Source: Metabacillus fastidiosus NBRC 101226
GTDB lineage: Bacteria; Bacillota; Bacilli; Bacillales; Bacillaceae
DNA length: 64,000 nt
Assembly (NCBI RefSeq): GCF_001591625.1
Contig: NZ_BCVG01000004.1
Location: 1-64,000, forward strand
Direction: 5' to 3'
The position numbers and the translations under genes are program-made. Each line of letters begins with the position of its first letter. Position 1 is the first letter of the stretch. Of this stretch, positions 44,019-54,280 are shown piece by piece. A model generated the notes under the pieces. The model saw only the letters and a list, made by a program, of their open reading frames with translations. It made no database searches and was not told where the DNA came from.

Positions 44019-44064
44019 AAAAATAGTAGCACAAACCTTTACAAAGGTCTGTGCTACTATTTTT
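44019..44064. terminator. Bidirectional terminator between yqgB and the chemoreceptor gene
   Basis: A stem of about 20 bp with one mismatch (44019-44040 with 44043-44064), A-rich on the left and T-rich on the right. It serves the two convergent genes. Confidence 0.9.
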
Positions 44065-44072
44065 ATTATACT

Positions 44073-45809
44073 TTATGTAATTTTGAATTGTTTCGTACTA
44101 CCTGCTAATTCTGTTGATAAATCTGTTAATTTTAGACCCATCTCATGCGTACGCGTAATTTGTTCTATTTGACTATCCGATATTTCCTGCATTTGTTCAG
44201 CACTTGCTAATGTTTCCTGTGACACAGAAACAAAATGCTCAGCGGAAAGTTCTATTTCCGGTAATTTATTTTCTAAGTGCTGTAAGTTCTCTCTCATATT
44301 TGAAAGTTTACCATTCACATTTTCAATTTCTATCATTAAATCATCAAAAGACTCCCTTGAATCATTCGCCACCCTTAAATGAGATTTAATATTAACGAGC
44401 ATAGATTTAAATTCCTCGGACGCTTTTTCTGAAATACTTTCCATTTGTCGAATTGATTCGTTAATATCCTCTGTAGCCTTCGAAGATTGATCTGCTAATT
44501 TTTTCACTTCTTTTGCCACAATAGCAAAACCTTTACCAGCTTCTCCTGCACGTGCCGCTTCAATCGTTGCATTTAAAGCTAAAAGTTTTGTCTGTTCAGC
44601 AATTGACTGAATAATTCCTACAACCTTCGTTATCGTTATAGAATTATCTTTGACTCCAATGATCGTATTTGTCATTTCCTCAAATTCTTTTTCAAATTTA
44701 TCCATCGTGTCAATCATTTCCGCAATCCGGCTATTACCTTTATTAGCTGATACATTCATATCAGAAGCACTGCTGAACAAATACTTCATATTGCTTAAAA
44801 CGAGTTGTATATCATTTTTCATTTGCTGAAAGGTAACAACATTTTCATCCGAGCTTGTCGCTGTTTGTTCCGCACCGCATTTTACAACCTTAATTGATTC
44901 CATTAATTGATTATTTTGCAAGAGCACATCTTCAGATGCCACTTTTAATTGTTCTCCTGTCGTAAATAAATCTGCTGTTGTTAAATTAATATTTTTTATC
45001 ATTTTTATCATTTGTTCCATCATTTGATGATAGCTATTAATTAAAGAAACGATTTCCGGAACAGATGTATTGATCGGAATATTCTCTGATAGATTTCCAT
45101 TATTAACACGAAGCATAGTTGAACTTAAAATAGATAACGGCTTTACTAAACTTCTAACTAGCATAATAAGTGCAAGCGAAGCTATAAGTGCACTTACAAT
45201 AACGATCAAGCCAGTAAAGTCTGCGAGTTCATTTATAGAGGCCATATATTTCTCTGTCGGTACAACGATTAAATATGTCCCTTTTAATTCTTGAATATCT
45301 TGATATGCAATCGTATATGCTGTCCCATCCATTTTGACATGAATGAGATTTCCATTATGTTTTTTTATTTTATTAATTACCTCTTTCTCGATTTTAAGCT
45401 TCGTATTTTTACTGATCTTTAGAGGAGCTGCTTTTTCATTTTGAATAAGAAAAAAGTCTGCTGCTAAGCCATCATTTAAAAGTTGAGATGCTTGCTTAGG
45501 AAGTACAACCTTTTCTATCCTTTTATTTAATCCAGTCTCATCCCCCACATATGCAAAGGCTAAATTCGCTACAATTTCGTATGTAATATTCACTTCTCGT
45601 TTGAGCCTGTTTTCAATCGTGCTCATCGTGGTTTCTTTTGCCTTTGAGTAAGAAGTAAAGCCAACTACGCTTATGGATGTAATAAGTAATGGTAATACTA
45701 AAATTAACAGTCTTGCTTTCAAGCCTATTTTATTTAAAATACCTACTTTAGCATTAATTTCATCTATCCTCTTCTTCATAACAGCTATAAATTTAAGTAC
45801 TTTCCTCAT
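44073..45809 (-). CDS. Methyl-accepting chemotaxis protein
   Basis: This 578-residue chemoreceptor has two transmembrane helices (about 30-50 and 195-218) flanking an extracellular sensor domain of about 140 residues. A HAMP domain follows, then a long coiled-coil signalling domain with the conserved tip [20 protein letters not shown]. No other che gene is nearby. The ligand is unknown. The ATG follows AAAGGGTG. A plausible promoter upstream is TTGAGA, 17 bp, TACAGT. Confidence 0.92.
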   Translation of the reverse strand: MRKVLKFIAVMKKRIDEINAKVGILNKIGLKARLLILVLPLLITSISVVGFTSYSKAKETTMSTIENRLKREVNITYEIVANLAFAYVGDETGLNKRIEKVVLPKQASQLLNDGLAADFFLIQNEKAAPLKISKNTKLKIEKEVINKIKKHNGNLIHVKMDGTAYTIAYQDIQELKGTYLIVVPTEKYMASINELADFTGLIVIVSALIASLALIMLVRSLVKPLSILSSTMLRVNNGNLSENIPINTSVPEIVSLINSYHQMMEQMIKMIKNINLTTADLFTTGEQLKVASEDVLLQNNQLMESIKVVKCGAEQTATSSDENVVTFQQMKNDIQLVLSNMKYLFSSASDMNVSANKGNSRIAEMIDTMDKFEKEFEEMTNTIIGVKDNSITITKVVGIIQSIAEQTKLLALNATIEAARAGEAGKGFAIVAKEVKKLADQSSKATEDINESIRQMESISEKASEEFKSMLVNIKSHLRVANDSRESFDDLMIEIENVNGKLSNMRENLQHLENKLPEIELSAEHFVSVSQETLASAEQMQEISDSQIEQITRTHEMGLKLTDLSTELAGSTKQFKIT

Positions 45810-46058
45810 ATTGACACCCTTTCACATAGTACTAAATGCAGTATGACAGGGAAATATTAAGTTACTGTAAAGAGTATGTTAAACTTTCTCAAATTTTGTC
45901 GAATTACGAATTATTTTTATGATCAATGACTAATCAGATTCGAAATTTAAAATATGAAATAAAAGTCCTCCATTTATATAGAAATTTCATTGCATTTCAG
46001 GAATTTATCCTAGTGGACAAGCATATGCTTGAATGAGATTTTTTTAGGGGGTCTAAAA

Positions 46059-46391
46059 GTGAAAAAGTTATTTACTGTCCTAATTGCTTTATTTCTTATT
46101 TATATTATTTATTATGATTTTACTGTCGGAACTCTTCCCTCAGCAGCGACATTGAACCATTCTACACCTGTAAAACAAGAGAAAAAGAAATATTTTGAAT
46201 TACAAATAAAACAGGGTGATACAGTATTATCAATTATGGAAATGAAGTATAAATCTTCCCTCCCAGTATCAATTGAAAAAATTGTAGAGGATTTTGAACA
46301 ATTAAATCCGAATCAAAAAGTAGAAGCAATCAAAGTTGGAAAAACATATAAATTCCCTATTTATTCTACCGATGATAAGTCTCCCTCCTAA
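46059..46391 (+). CDS. yqfZ: LysM-domain protein YqfZ
   Basis: This 110-residue protein has an N-terminal signal-anchor helix (LFTVLIALFLIYIIYYDF). A LysM-like module follows: ELQIKQGDTVLSIMEMKY, then EDFEQLNPNQ and VGKTYKFPIY, probably for peptidoglycan binding. The GTG at 46059 follows AGGGGGTC. It sits upstream of ispG, as yqfZ does in B. subtilis. The role is not known. Confidence 0.78.
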   Translation: MKKLFTVLIALFLIYIIYYDFTVGTLPSAATLNHSTPVKQEKKKYFELQIKQGDTVLSIMEMKYKSSLPVSIEKIVEDFEQLNPNQKVEAIKVGKTYKFPIYSTDDKSPS

Positions 46392-46508
46392 TGATTTTGA
46401 AAAACAGCAATAGACAAATGATTATTCACTAAACAGCTATCAATGGAAGGGTAAATAATACTATTCTGGAATTTTAAGTTTATAAAAAGCAATTTCGATA
46501 TTAATTCC

Positions 46509-46537
46509 TTGTCAATCATTAAGACGTCCTATACAAT
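46509..46537 (+). promoter_or_regulatory. Sigma-A promoter for ispG
   Basis: TTGTCA (46509-46514), 17-bp spacer and TACAAT (46532-46537), 69 bp upstream of the ispG start. Confidence 0.65.
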
Positions 46538-46606
46538 AAATGTTGGAACATACTAAAAAAAGCATTCTTATTATATTTGAGTTCTTTTTTAAGGAGAGAT
46601 TTACAC

Positions 46607-47704
46607 GTGAGTGAAATCATACATCGTACTAAAACCCGTCCAGTAAAGGTCGGAAACTTAACTATCGGTGGGAGCAATGAGCTCTTCATCCAAAGTATGA
46701 CGACGACTAAAACACATGATGTGGAAGCAACAGTTGCTGAAATACACCGCTTGGAAGAAGCGGGCTGTCAAATTGTCAGAGTCGCTTGTCCAGATGAGCG
46801 GGCTGCCAATGCAATTGCTGAAATAAAGAAAAGAATTAATATTCCATTAGTTGTTGATATCCATTTCGATTATAAACTGGCATTAAAAGCAATCGAAGGT
46901 GGAGCAGATAAAATTAGAATTAACCCAGGTAATATCGGGCGTAAAGAAAAAGTGGAAGCTGTCGTTAAAGCAGCTAAAGAACGTGGTATTCCTATCCGAA
47001 TCGGTGTAAATGCAGGTTCTTTGGAGAAAAGAATACTTGAAAAATATGGATATCCAACCGCTGACGGAATGGTCGAAAGTGCGTTACATCATATAAAAAT
47101 TCTAGAAGATTTAGATTTTTACGACATTATCGTTTCTATGAAGGCATCGGACGTAAATTTAGCAATCGAGGCATATGAAAAAGCCGCGAGGGCTTTTGAC
47201 TATCCTCTGCATTTAGGAATAACTGAATCAGGAACATTATTTGCTGGAACAGTAAAAAGTGCTGCCGGTTTAGGTGTTATTTTAAACAAGGGCATTGGAA
47301 ATACACTTCGAATTTCTTTAAGTGCTGACCCAGTCGAAGAAGTAAAAGTTGCCCGTGAGCTTCTTAAATCATTTGGTCTTGCTTCAAATGCGGCTACATT
47401 AATTTCATGTCCGACTTGTGGGCGAATTGAGATTGATTTAATCAGTATTGCCAATGAAGTCGAGGAATATATTTCAACTATTAAAGCACCAATTAAAGTT
47501 GCGGTTCTAGGCTGCGCTGTAAATGGTCCCGGAGAAGCTCGTGAAGCTGATATTGGTATAGCGGGAGCACGAGGAGAAGGTTTACTTTTCCGAAAAGGAG
47601 AAATTGTAAGAAAAGTACCAGAAGAAACAATGGTTGAAGAATTGAAAAAAGAAATCGATAAAATCGCTGAGGAATATTTTGCTAAACAAGCTTTAGAAAA
47701 ATAA
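46607..47704 (+). CDS. ispG: 4-hydroxy-3-methylbut-2-enyl diphosphate synthase IspG
   Basis: IspG (GcpE) is an iron-sulfur enzyme of the MEP isoprenoid pathway that converts MEcPP to HMBPP. The 365-residue protein starts at a GTG after AAGGAGAG; the apparent upstream ATG is unsupported. The TIM-barrel part contains [17 protein letters not shown]. The 4Fe-4S ligands are in [14 protein letters not shown] and [13 protein letters not shown]. It acts just before IspH, encoded at 55 kb. Confidence 0.95.
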   Translation: MSEIIHRTKTRPVKVGNLTIGGSNELFIQSMTTTKTHDVEATVAEIHRLEEAGCQIVRVACPDERAANAIAEIKKRINIPLVVDIHFDYKLALKAIEGGADKIRINPGNIGRKEKVEAVVKAAKERGIPIRIGVNAGSLEKRILEKYGYPTADGMVESALHHIKILEDLDFYDIIVSMKASDVNLAIEAYEKAARAFDYPLHLGITESGTLFAGTVKSAAGLGVILNKGIGNTLRISLSADPVEEVKVARELLKSFGLASNAATLISCPTCGRIEIDLISIANEVEEYISTIKAPIKVAVLGCAVNGPGEAREADIGIAGARGEGLLFRKGEIVRKVPEETMVEELKKEIDKIAEEYFAKQALEK

Positions 47705-47736
47705 ACTCTTCATATGCATTGTAAAGAAATATTTAA

Positions 47737-47777
47737 AAGGAAGTCATTTTCTGATGAAACAGATAAATGGCTTCCTT
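47737..47777 (+). terminator. Terminator after ispG
   Basis: AAGGAAG/CTTCCTT and CATTT/AAATG arms pair around a 15-nt loop. TTATTTTTATA follows. Confidence 0.85.
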
Positions 47778-47814
47778 ATTTTTATACTAGGATGCTCTAA
47801 TACGGGCACAATTA

Positions 47815-47853
47815 AAAAAGATGATCCCTGTTCCAGACAGAGATCACCTTTTT
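47815..47853 (-). terminator. Terminator after yqfX
   Basis: A 17-bp stem with two mismatches (47815-47831 with 47837-47853) is followed leftwards by a T-tract. Confidence 0.85.
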
Positions 47854-47887
47854 CAATTTCTTTAAATAAGTTTTCCTATTTACATGC

Positions 47888-48277
47888 TTAGAAAAACGGC
47901 ATAACAAATAATCTTAAAATGATTGATGCAGCCCCTAAGCCGATAGCCCACATACCTAATCCTTCTGCTCCTCTTCTTCTTGCAATAAATCCGACAATAA
48001 TGCCGACTGCCCCAAGAAATACCGGGAATACGAATAGGGAGATGATTGATAGTGCTAAAGCAAAAAATCCCAATCCTCTTCCAGTTCCTGCTTCCGTATT
48101 ATCAGCTATGTCAGTTCGGTCATAATCTCTGTTTAAGTTAACTGGAGCGGCGACTTCGGCAGCTGTTTCCTCGTTATAATTATCTGTATCAATTGGTTCG
48201 ACACCCTTATAATTAGGGTTATTTAGGTTATCATAACGATTCATACTATCATGATAGTTGTTTCTTTCATCTGCCAC
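47888..48277 (-). CDS. yqfX: YqfX-like membrane protein
   Basis: This 129-residue protein has an acidic, Asn-rich N-terminal half (about 1-65) and two glycine-rich membrane helices (GFFALALSIISLFVFPVFLG and MWAIGLGAASIILRLFVM). A loop, FIARRRGAEG, joins them. It resembles DUF4190-type proteins and matches B. subtilis YqfX in length and place. The GTG start follows GCGAGGG. Function is unknown. Confidence 0.75.
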   Translation of the reverse strand: MADERNNYHDSMNRYDNLNNPNYKGVEPIDTDNYNEETAAEVAAPVNLNRDYDRTDIADNTEAGTGRGLGFFALALSIISLFVFPVFLGAVGIIVGFIARRRGAEGLGMWAIGLGAASIILRLFVMPFF

Positions 48278-48421
48278 TTAAAATCCCTCGCTTTCTAATT
48301 TAAAGGAGCAGTTATAGTATAGGATATAATTCATATTACTATGACTGTTAAAGTTTTCTGTTTTTGACAAAACCGTTATGGTAAACTAATGTTTAGATAT
48401 ACTTCGAAGGAGCGAACACTT

Positions 48422-48997
48422 ATGTTAAGATTAGGAATTGATATTGACGGTACTGTTACATCACCAGATGCTTTCGTTCCATACTTAAATAAATCTTTTG
48501 GAAAAAAGCTTACACTGGATGATATAGTGGAATACGATTTAACAAAAGTTTTGAATATTACTGAACTGGATTTCTGGAAATGGATGGATGATAATGAGCC
48601 TATTATTTATCGTGAAGCCCCATTAGCTCAATATGCGAAGGCTGTGCTTGATGAATGGAAGCAGCAACATCAGCTTATTTTCATAAGTGCAAGGCGCAAG
48701 CATTTGCATGAAATTACGAATAATTGGTTCCTTCAAAATGAAATTAATTATGATCATATTGAGCTTGTAGGCAACCATGATAAATTAGCTGCAGTAAAAA
48801 AGCATGAAATATCTGTTTTCTTTGAAGATAAACATGATAATGCCTGCATGATTAGTGAGGAACATAACATTCCTGTTATTTTATTTAATACTCCATATAA
48901 CCAAGATCCTGTTCCTAAAAACGTTATCCGTGCTAATAACTGGCTTGAAGCAAAACAATGGGTAAATCATTGGTACAGCACACCGCAAACCGTGTAA
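48422..48997 (+). CDS. yqfW: HAD-type nucleotidase YqfW
   Basis: This 191-residue protein is a HAD-fold 5'-nucleotidase-like protein. Motif I is GIDIDGTVTSP, motif II LIFISARRK, and the motif IV region is VFFEDKHDNACMI. Relatives include the 5'(3')-deoxyribonucleotidase NT5C group. The ATG follows GAAGGAGCG. It is convergent with zur and shares a terminator with it. The substrate is inferred from family only. Confidence 0.82.
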   Translation: MLRLGIDIDGTVTSPDAFVPYLNKSFGKKLTLDDIVEYDLTKVLNITELDFWKWMDDNEPIIYREAPLAQYAKAVLDEWKQQHQLIFISARRKHLHEITNNWFLQNEINYDHIELVGNHDKLAAVKKHEISVFFEDKHDNACMISEEHNIPVILFNTPYNQDPVPKNVIRANNWLEAKQWVNHWYSTPQTV

Positions 48998-48999
48998 GT

Positions 49000-49041
49000 A
49001 AAAAGGCTTGTAAAATCCATATAGATTTTACAAGCCTTTTT
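49000..49041. terminator. Bidirectional terminator between yqfW and zur
   Basis: A perfect 18-bp stem (49000-49017 with 49024-49041), with A and T tracts on both sides. Confidence 0.95.
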
Positions 49042-49052
49042 TAAATTGAATA

Positions 49053-49463
49053 TTATACACAGCCAGGACATGTTCCATATATTTCGAACTTATGCCCGCT
49101 AATATCATAACCAGCTAAATCCTCATTTAATTTTTCCATTGGACATAATCCAATTTCTTTCGTCTTACCGCATTTTAAACAAATAAAATGATGGTGATGA
49201 TGCCCCGCATCGCAAGTATAACGAAAATGCTTTTCCCCCGATAGTTCAGTCGTTTCAAAAATACCGAGATCGGCAAAAAGAGATAAGTTTCGGTAAATCG
49301 TATCGAAACTAAGACCAGGGTAATTTTCCTTTAACGCCTCTAAAACATCCTTTGCTGTCAAATATTTATCTGAATCAGCAAATAATTGCAGCATTTCTTC
49401 CCTCTTACTCGTATATTTATATCCTTTATCTTTTAACAAGTCTAAAGCTTCTTGAACATTCAT
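49053..49463 (-). CDS. zur: Zinc uptake regulator Zur (Fur family)
   Basis: Zur represses zinc uptake genes when zinc is plentiful. The 136-residue Fur-family protein has a winged helix ([20 protein letters not shown]), a histidine-rich sensor ([19 protein letters not shown]) and a second CxxC (GTCPGCV) that completes the structural zinc site. Its place behind znuC-znuB makes Zur more likely than PerR or Fur. The ATG follows AAAGGAG. Confidence 0.92.
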   Translation of the reverse strand: MNVQEALDLLKDKGYKYTSKREEMLQLFADSDKYLTAKDVLEALKENYPGLSFDTIYRNLSLFADLGIFETTELSGEKHFRYTCDAGHHHHHFICLKCGKTKEIGLCPMEKLNEDLAGYDISGHKFEIYGTCPGCV

Positions 49464-49510
49464 AAATCTCTACTCCTTTTAGCTATAGGCAAGTCTGCAT
49501 ATTGACAAAA

Positions 49511-50347
49511 TTAATGTGCTCTTTTAAATTTTGTCGCTATTATTGTAATAATGAGAATTAGAACAGATAGGACAACGATCGTGCCTCCTGGTGCTAAATC
49601 CAAGTAATATGCTAAGTATAAACCAATGATAACAGATAGTTCACCGAATAGTACAGAGAAGAATATCGTTTGCTTAAATCCTTTTGCAATACGAATACTT
49701 GCTGCAACAGGCAATGTCATAAGTGAAGAGACAAGTAAGATTCCTACAATTCTCATCGAAGATGCGATAACTAGTGCGACTGTCAATATAAAAATAAGAT
49801 GCAGCCATTTCGCCTTAATTCCCGATGCCTTTGCATGCTCTTCATCAAATGAAAGAAGAAATAATTCTTTATACAATAAAAAAATAACAGCTAGCACAAA
49901 CAATGCAATAAGAACGATTACCCACATATCCGTTCTTGTAACCGCACTGACACTGCCGAATAAATAACTGAATAAATCAGTATTAAAACCATCAGCAAGC
50001 GAAATAAAAATAACACTTATTCCAACCCCGCTTGATAAAATAATTGGAATGGCAAGTTCCTGATAATGTTTATAAACAGTTCGAAGCTTCTCAATAAGTA
50101 CAGCACCAGTTACAGAAAACCCCATACCTAAGTAAACTGGATTCAAACCTGAAAAACCGCTGAATTTCTTTTCTAATAAAAGACTTGCTGCTATACCTGC
50201 AAGTGTGACATGGCTTAAAGCATCAGCGATTAAAGATAATCTTCTTACGACGACGTATACACCTAATAATGGTGCGATTAAACCTATAATTACTCCTGAT
50301 ATAAATGCATTTTGTAAAAATTCATATTGAAAAATATTACTTAACAT
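49511..50347 (-). CDS. znuB: Zinc ABC transporter permease ZnuB
   Basis: This 278-residue permease of the ABC-3 family has eight to nine helices, with the conserved LPLLGVYVVVRRLSLIADALSH-type region near residues 25-45 and SSLMTLPVAASI. It is the membrane part of the zinc importer; no solute-binding protein gene is present in this window. The ATG follows ATGGAGG. It lies between znuC and zur in one operon. Confidence 0.92.
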   Translation of the reverse strand: MLSNIFQYEFLQNAFISGVIIGLIAPLLGVYVVVRRLSLIADALSHVTLAGIAASLLLEKKFSGFSGLNPVYLGMGFSVTGAVLIEKLRTVYKHYQELAIPIILSSGVGISVIFISLADGFNTDLFSYLFGSVSAVTRTDMWVIVLIALFVLAVIFLLYKELFLLSFDEEHAKASGIKAKWLHLIFILTVALVIASSMRIVGILLVSSLMTLPVAASIRIAKGFKQTIFFSVLFGELSVIIGLYLAYYLDLAPGGTIVVLSVLILIITIIATKFKRAH

Positions 50348-50361
50348 ATAAAGCCTCCATA

Positions 50362-51123
50362 TTAATGGGCATGATCATGTGTTAATAATTGCAGCGAATG
50401 CCCATAAAACTCAGCAAGTTCATGATCTTTTGTTAATTCAAATTGTTCGGAATTCCCATGAAAATGTAAATGTTTATTTAAACAGGCAACATGGGTTACT
50501 TTATCTGTAATTGTACCGATATCATGTGTAACTAAAATAAGTGTTATATTCAATTTATCATTTAATTCTTTTAATAAATCATAAAACTGCTGAACCGTTT
50601 TTGCATCGACACCGACTGTAGGTTCATCTAAAATCAATAATTTAGGATCGCTGACGAGTGCACGGGCTATAAAGACACGTTGCTGCTGTCCCCCTGACAG
50701 CTCCCCTATATTCCGCTTTGAAAAATCACTCATTCCAACAGCAGCGATCGCCTTGTATACTTTCTCTTTGTCTTCTTTTCCCAAAAATTTAAAAAGGCCA
50801 AGCTTAGAAGTTAATCCACTTGACACGACTTCAAAAACCGATGCTGGAAAGCCAGTATTAAAGCTATTTGCTTTCTGTGACACAAAACCTATTTCATGCC
50901 AATTTTTAAACTCATTTATCGGAGTTCCAAATAAACGGATTTCACCTGATTTTGACTTTAATAATCCAAGTACACATTTTAATAATGTTGTTTTCCCAGA
51001 GCCATTAGGTCCAACCAGTCCTAGAAAAGAACCTTCTTCAACAATTAAATCAATATGTTCAAGCACAGTTTGATGTTCATATGTGAAAGATAAATTATTA
51101 ATTTCAATAATTGGCCGCTTCAA
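50362..51123 (-). CDS. znuC: Zinc ABC transporter ATPase ZnuC
   Basis: This 253-residue ATPase has Walker A LVGPNGSGKTTLLK, signature [15 protein letters not shown] and Walker B LLILDEPTVGVD. The His-rich C-terminus (LLTHDHAH) is common in zinc transporter ATPases. The TTG start follows AAAGGGTGAAC. A Zur box lies about 21 bp upstream, so the operon is derepressed when zinc is short. Confidence 0.93.
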   Translation of the reverse strand: MKRPIIEINNLSFTYEHQTVLEHIDLIVEEGSFLGLVGPNGSGKTTLLKCVLGLLKSKSGEIRLFGTPINEFKNWHEIGFVSQKANSFNTGFPASVFEVVSSGLTSKLGLFKFLGKEDKEKVYKAIAAVGMSDFSKRNIGELSGGQQQRVFIARALVSDPKLLILDEPTVGVDAKTVQQFYDLLKELNDKLNITLILVTHDIGTITDKVTHVACLNKHLHFHGNSEQFELTKDHELAEFYGHSLQLLTHDHAH

Positions 51124-51143
51124 CTTAGTTCACCCTTTCACAA

Positions 51144-51164
51144 AATTAAGAATCATTACGATTT
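51144..51164 (-). promoter_or_regulatory. Zur box upstream of znuC
   Basis: Reading leftwards, AAATCGTAATGATTCTTAATT has a perfect left half (AAATCGTAAT) and a weaker right half of the 9-1-9 Zur operator. It lies between a TATAAT -10 (51184-51189) and the znuC start. Confidence 0.85.
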
Positions 51165-51301
51165 ATTTCTCATCTTTCATTACATTATAACATAAGAATT
51201 ATATATGAGGTTCATTTGATTGTAAAGAAATTCTTTCATCTGCTTATTTTGCACCTTTTCTCATATAATTCATAGACTGCCTAAGAAAGGAGGTAACAAA
51301 T

Positions 51302-51556
51302 GTGAATTTCCTTAAAAAAATGATTAATCAGAAGGTAAATAACTTAACTGCCGACGAATTACTTCAATTAGCAAAAAAACACCGCATTTCTATTAGTCGT
51401 CCACAAGCAAATGAGATAGTTAAATTAATTAATGGGCAAAATATTGATATTTATAATGACGAGGAACGGGCTAACTTACTTAAACAAATTGCAGGGATTA
51501 CTTCTGTTAAAACAGCACAGGAAGTAAACAAAATTTTCCTCCAATTCATAAGGTAA
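51302..51556 (+). CDS. yqfT: DUF2624 family protein YqfT
   Basis: This 84-residue helical protein of the DUF2624/YqfT family carries LTADELLQLAKKHRISIS and VKTAQEVNKIFLQF. The GTG start follows AAAGGAGGT, with a proper spacing. It stands between znuC and nfo, as in B. subtilis. No function is known. Confidence 0.78.
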   Translation: MNFLKKMINQKVNNLTADELLQLAKKHRISISRPQANEIVKLINGQNIDIYNDEERANLLKQIAGITSVKTAQEVNKIFLQFIR

Positions 51557-51574
51557 ACTAATTATTACTTAATG

Positions 51575-51607
51575 AGAGGATGTCCATATTGTTTCAAGAC
51601 ATCCTCT
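51575..51607. terminator. Terminator between yqfT and nfo
   Basis: AGAGGATGTC and GACATCCTCT are perfect 10-bp arms with a 13-nt loop. It can serve both convergent genes. Confidence 0.8.
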
Positions 51608-51616
51608 TCCTATTAT

Positions 51617-52510
51617 TTAAGCATTTAAGATCTTCTCAAGCACATCACTGTCAAATTGTTTTTCCTTCAGCATATTAATTTCAAATTTATATGGAGGTTT
51701 TTTATCTTTTTTATCCTCTCCAACAAAGGGCGTTTCTAAAATCTTCGGAACGCTCATTAGTTGTGGATGGTGAACAATTTTACTAAGAGCTTCAAAACCA
51801 ATATGACCAAAACCGATATTTTCATGACGGTCCTTACTTGCACCACATGGATTTTTACTATCATTGATATGCAGAACCTTAATCCTGTCAATGCCAACTA
51901 TTTTGTCAAATTCGTTTAAAACTCCATCAAAATCATTAATAATATCATAGCCTGCATCATGTATATGACATGTATCAAAACAAACAGATAAATGCTCGTT
52001 ATACGTTACACCATCAATAATTTGTGCAAGCTCTTCAAATGACCGCCCACATTCTGAGCCTTTTCCAGCCATTGTTTCCAAGGCAATTTGGACATTCTGC
52101 TCTTTCTCGATCACTTCATTTAAACCTTCAATAATTTTTTTAATACCAGTTTCAGCACCTGCACCTACATGCGCACCGGGATGAAGTACAATTTGTCTTG
52201 CACCAAGCGCTTCTGTTCTTGCGATTTCAGAACGAAGAAAATCTACACCTAATTCAAATGTAGCCGGATTTGTCGTATTTGCTATATTAATAATATACGG
52301 AGCGTGAACGATGATTTCTTCAATTCCATGCTCTTTCATATGAACAAATCCTGCTTCTATGTTTAATTCTTCTATTTTCTTTCTTCTCGTATTTTGTGGT
52401 GCACCTGTATAAATCATAAATGTATTTGCACCATATGAGACCGCTTCTTCACTTGAGCCTAAAAGCATTTTCTTCCCGCTCATTGAAACATGTGATCCGA
52501 TTTTTAACAT
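51617..52510 (-). CDS. nfo: Endonuclease IV (AP endonuclease) Nfo
   Basis: Nfo (YqfS) cleaves abasic sites in base excision repair; in B. subtilis it protects spore DNA. The 297-residue TIM-barrel enzyme has the tri-zinc ligands in [45 protein letters not shown] and [11 protein letters not shown]. The ATG follows GAAGGGAAAGGG. It lies 21 nt downstream of cshB and is probably co-transcribed with it. Confidence 0.95.
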   Translation of the reverse strand: MLKIGSHVSMSGKKMLLGSSEEAVSYGANTFMIYTGAPQNTRRKKIEELNIEAGFVHMKEHGIEEIIVHAPYIINIANTTNPATFELGVDFLRSEIARTEALGARQIVLHPGAHVGAGAETGIKKIIEGLNEVIEKEQNVQIALETMAGKGSECGRSFEELAQIIDGVTYNEHLSVCFDTCHIHDAGYDIINDFDGVLNEFDKIVGIDRIKVLHINDSKNPCGASKDRHENIGFGHIGFEALSKIVHHPQLMSVPKILETPFVGEDKKDKKPPYKFEINMLKEKQFDSDVLEKILNA

Positions 52511-52531
52511 CTTACCCTTTCCCTTCTACTT

Positions 52532-53845
52532 CTACTTCCCTTTTCTGTTTAAACGTCTCTGTCTTTTCTTAAATTGCTCCATCTCTTGACTCATTTTCTT
52601 TTTATAGCCTGGTTTTACCTTCTTAGGCTTTTGAACGATACTCTTTGCTGCTTTATCTACTTCATTTTCTTGTCTTTTACGTTTATGGCGTCGATTTCTA
52701 TCTTCAAGCTCACGCCATTCTCCCTTAACAAGATCCATGTTAACAAACTCGATGCCCATTTTCTCTAATTTCACTAAAGCATCATCATCAGATGGGTCAT
52801 ATAAAGTTGCTGCAATTCCTGAGCTGCCTGCCCTTGCTGTTCTGCCGACACGGTGAATATAAAATTCAAGCTCTGTCGTTGGAATTTCATAATTAATGAT
52901 GTGGCTTACACCTTCAATATCTATACCCCTTGCTGCCAAGTCAGTTGCAACGACATATTGGTACTCTAGATTACTAATTTGGGTCATCATCTTCCTACGT
53001 TCCCTCGGTGATAAGTCACCATGTATACGACCAACTTTCAACCCTTTACCAGCTAAAGCAGCTGCAACTTCTTCTGCACGCTTTTTTGTATTTGTAAAAA
53101 CAATAGCTAAATACGGATTATAAGAAAGCAGCATTTCGTATACTAATTGACTTTTATCACGATGTCTTGCAGGAACTAATACATGCTTAATATTAGGTGC
53201 TGTCGCTTGATTTGGTGCAACATGTGTAAATTTCGGATTTTCTAAATATTTTTTTAAAAAAGGTTTTAATTTTTCAGGTATAGTTGCTGAGAAAACAAGC
53301 ATTTGCAGTTTTTCAGGCATATGGCTTGCAATACCGTCTACTTCTTTAATAAATCCCATATCTAACATTAAATCAGCTTCATCAACTACTAATGCCTTCG
53401 CAGTATTAACAAATAGAGCTTGTTCTTTTACAAGATCATTCACTCTTCCCGGTGTTCCAACAACGATTTGTGGCTGAGATTTTAATTTTTCAATGGCACG
53501 CTGCTTGTCTGTTCCTCCGATAAAACATTTAACAGAAATTCCTTCAACATCACTAGTGAGTTTAAGTGCTTCTTTATAAATTTGTGTCGCTAATTCACGG
53601 GTCGGCGCAGTAATAACAATTTGGACATTTTGCATTTCAGGGTTGAGATTATTTATTAAAGGAATAAGATACGCATGCGTTTTACCAGTACCAGTTTGTG
53701 ATTGTCCAATTGCACTTTCTCCTCTTTTAATACTCGGTATAAGTCTTTCTTGAATTTCAGTCGGTTCAAAAAATTGCAGCTCATTCTTAATTGCATCTAT
53801 AATAAACGGCTTCAAATCAAATCTTTCAAATTTTGTATGTTCCAT
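52532..53845 (-). CDS. cshB: DEAD-box RNA helicase CshB
   Basis: This 437-residue RNA helicase (YqfR) is associated with cold-shock translation and ribosome assembly in B. subtilis. It has motif I GQSQTGTGKTHAYL, Ib TPGRV, II VDEADLMLD, III FSATIP and VI YIHRVGRTARAG. The lysine-rich C-terminal tail (about 375-437) probably binds RNA. The ATG follows GAAGGAG. Confidence 0.93.
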   Translation of the reverse strand: MEHTKFERFDLKPFIIDAIKNELQFFEPTEIQERLIPSIKRGESAIGQSQTGTGKTHAYLIPLINNLNPEMQNVQIVITAPTRELATQIYKEALKLTSDVEGISVKCFIGGTDKQRAIEKLKSQPQIVVGTPGRVNDLVKEQALFVNTAKALVVDEADLMLDMGFIKEVDGIASHMPEKLQMLVFSATIPEKLKPFLKKYLENPKFTHVAPNQATAPNIKHVLVPARHRDKSQLVYEMLLSYNPYLAIVFTNTKKRAEEVAAALAGKGLKVGRIHGDLSPRERRKMMTQISNLEYQYVVATDLAARGIDIEGVSHIINYEIPTTELEFYIHRVGRTARAGSSGIAATLYDPSDDDALVKLEKMGIEFVNMDLVKGEWRELEDRNRRHKRKRQENEVDKAAKSIVQKPKKVKPGYKKKMSQEMEQFKKRQRRLNRKGK

Positions 53846-54280
53846 CCAATTAACTCCTTCATTATAACTAAAATAACGATCTACTGTCAGTTCATCATAA
53901 CATTATAGCCTAAAAGGAAAGAAACTAAAAGAAAACATTCCTAATCCCCCTTTCTCCACCATAAGTGGAAAAAGGATCCTAAATTCAAAATTCATCCGGC
54001 ACTTAACGAGCAGTAAGACTCCCATATGAAGATTCTGTAGAAGACAAAAAAGATAAATGGGAAATCAACTGCTCGTAAAGGTGCGAATAATAGAACAATA
54101 CTAAATTCTCCGCTTCACGCGAGCAACGTATGTGTGACCTGCAGAATGCGGGCCTCAACTAACTATCAGTAGAGGATGAGAAAAACCCCACTGAGAGAAG
54201 TTTCACTTTAGAAAAACACTTTTTAACGATTCCCGCATAATTTGTATGTAGATAGATGCTCTTATGAAAGGAGGGCTATA
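53846..54280. other. Divergent region between cshB and vrrA, filled by a repeat
   Basis: These 435 bp contain no gene. More than half is the longest copy of the dispersed structured repeat (54003-54210). Promoters for both flanking genes must lie at the edges. Confidence 0.6.
54003..54210 (-). repeat. Dispersed structured repeat (copy E), complete with insert
   Basis: Reading leftwards from 54210 it has the module I opening TAAAGTGAAACTTC, loop TTTTTCTCATCCTC and closing CTACTGATAG. A GC-richer insert of about 70 nt follows. Module II comes next, with a 9-bp perfect outer stem (54006-54014 with 54068-54076) and an inner TCCCAT/ATGGGA stem. It shares module II with the copy at 22180-22314. 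Confidence 0.8.

Noticed and set aside
46018-46031. CAAGCATATGCTTG palindrome before yqfZ
   Set aside because: It is a short 14-bp dyad that could occur by chance in AT-rich DNA, and no regulator consensus or conserved spacing supports it.
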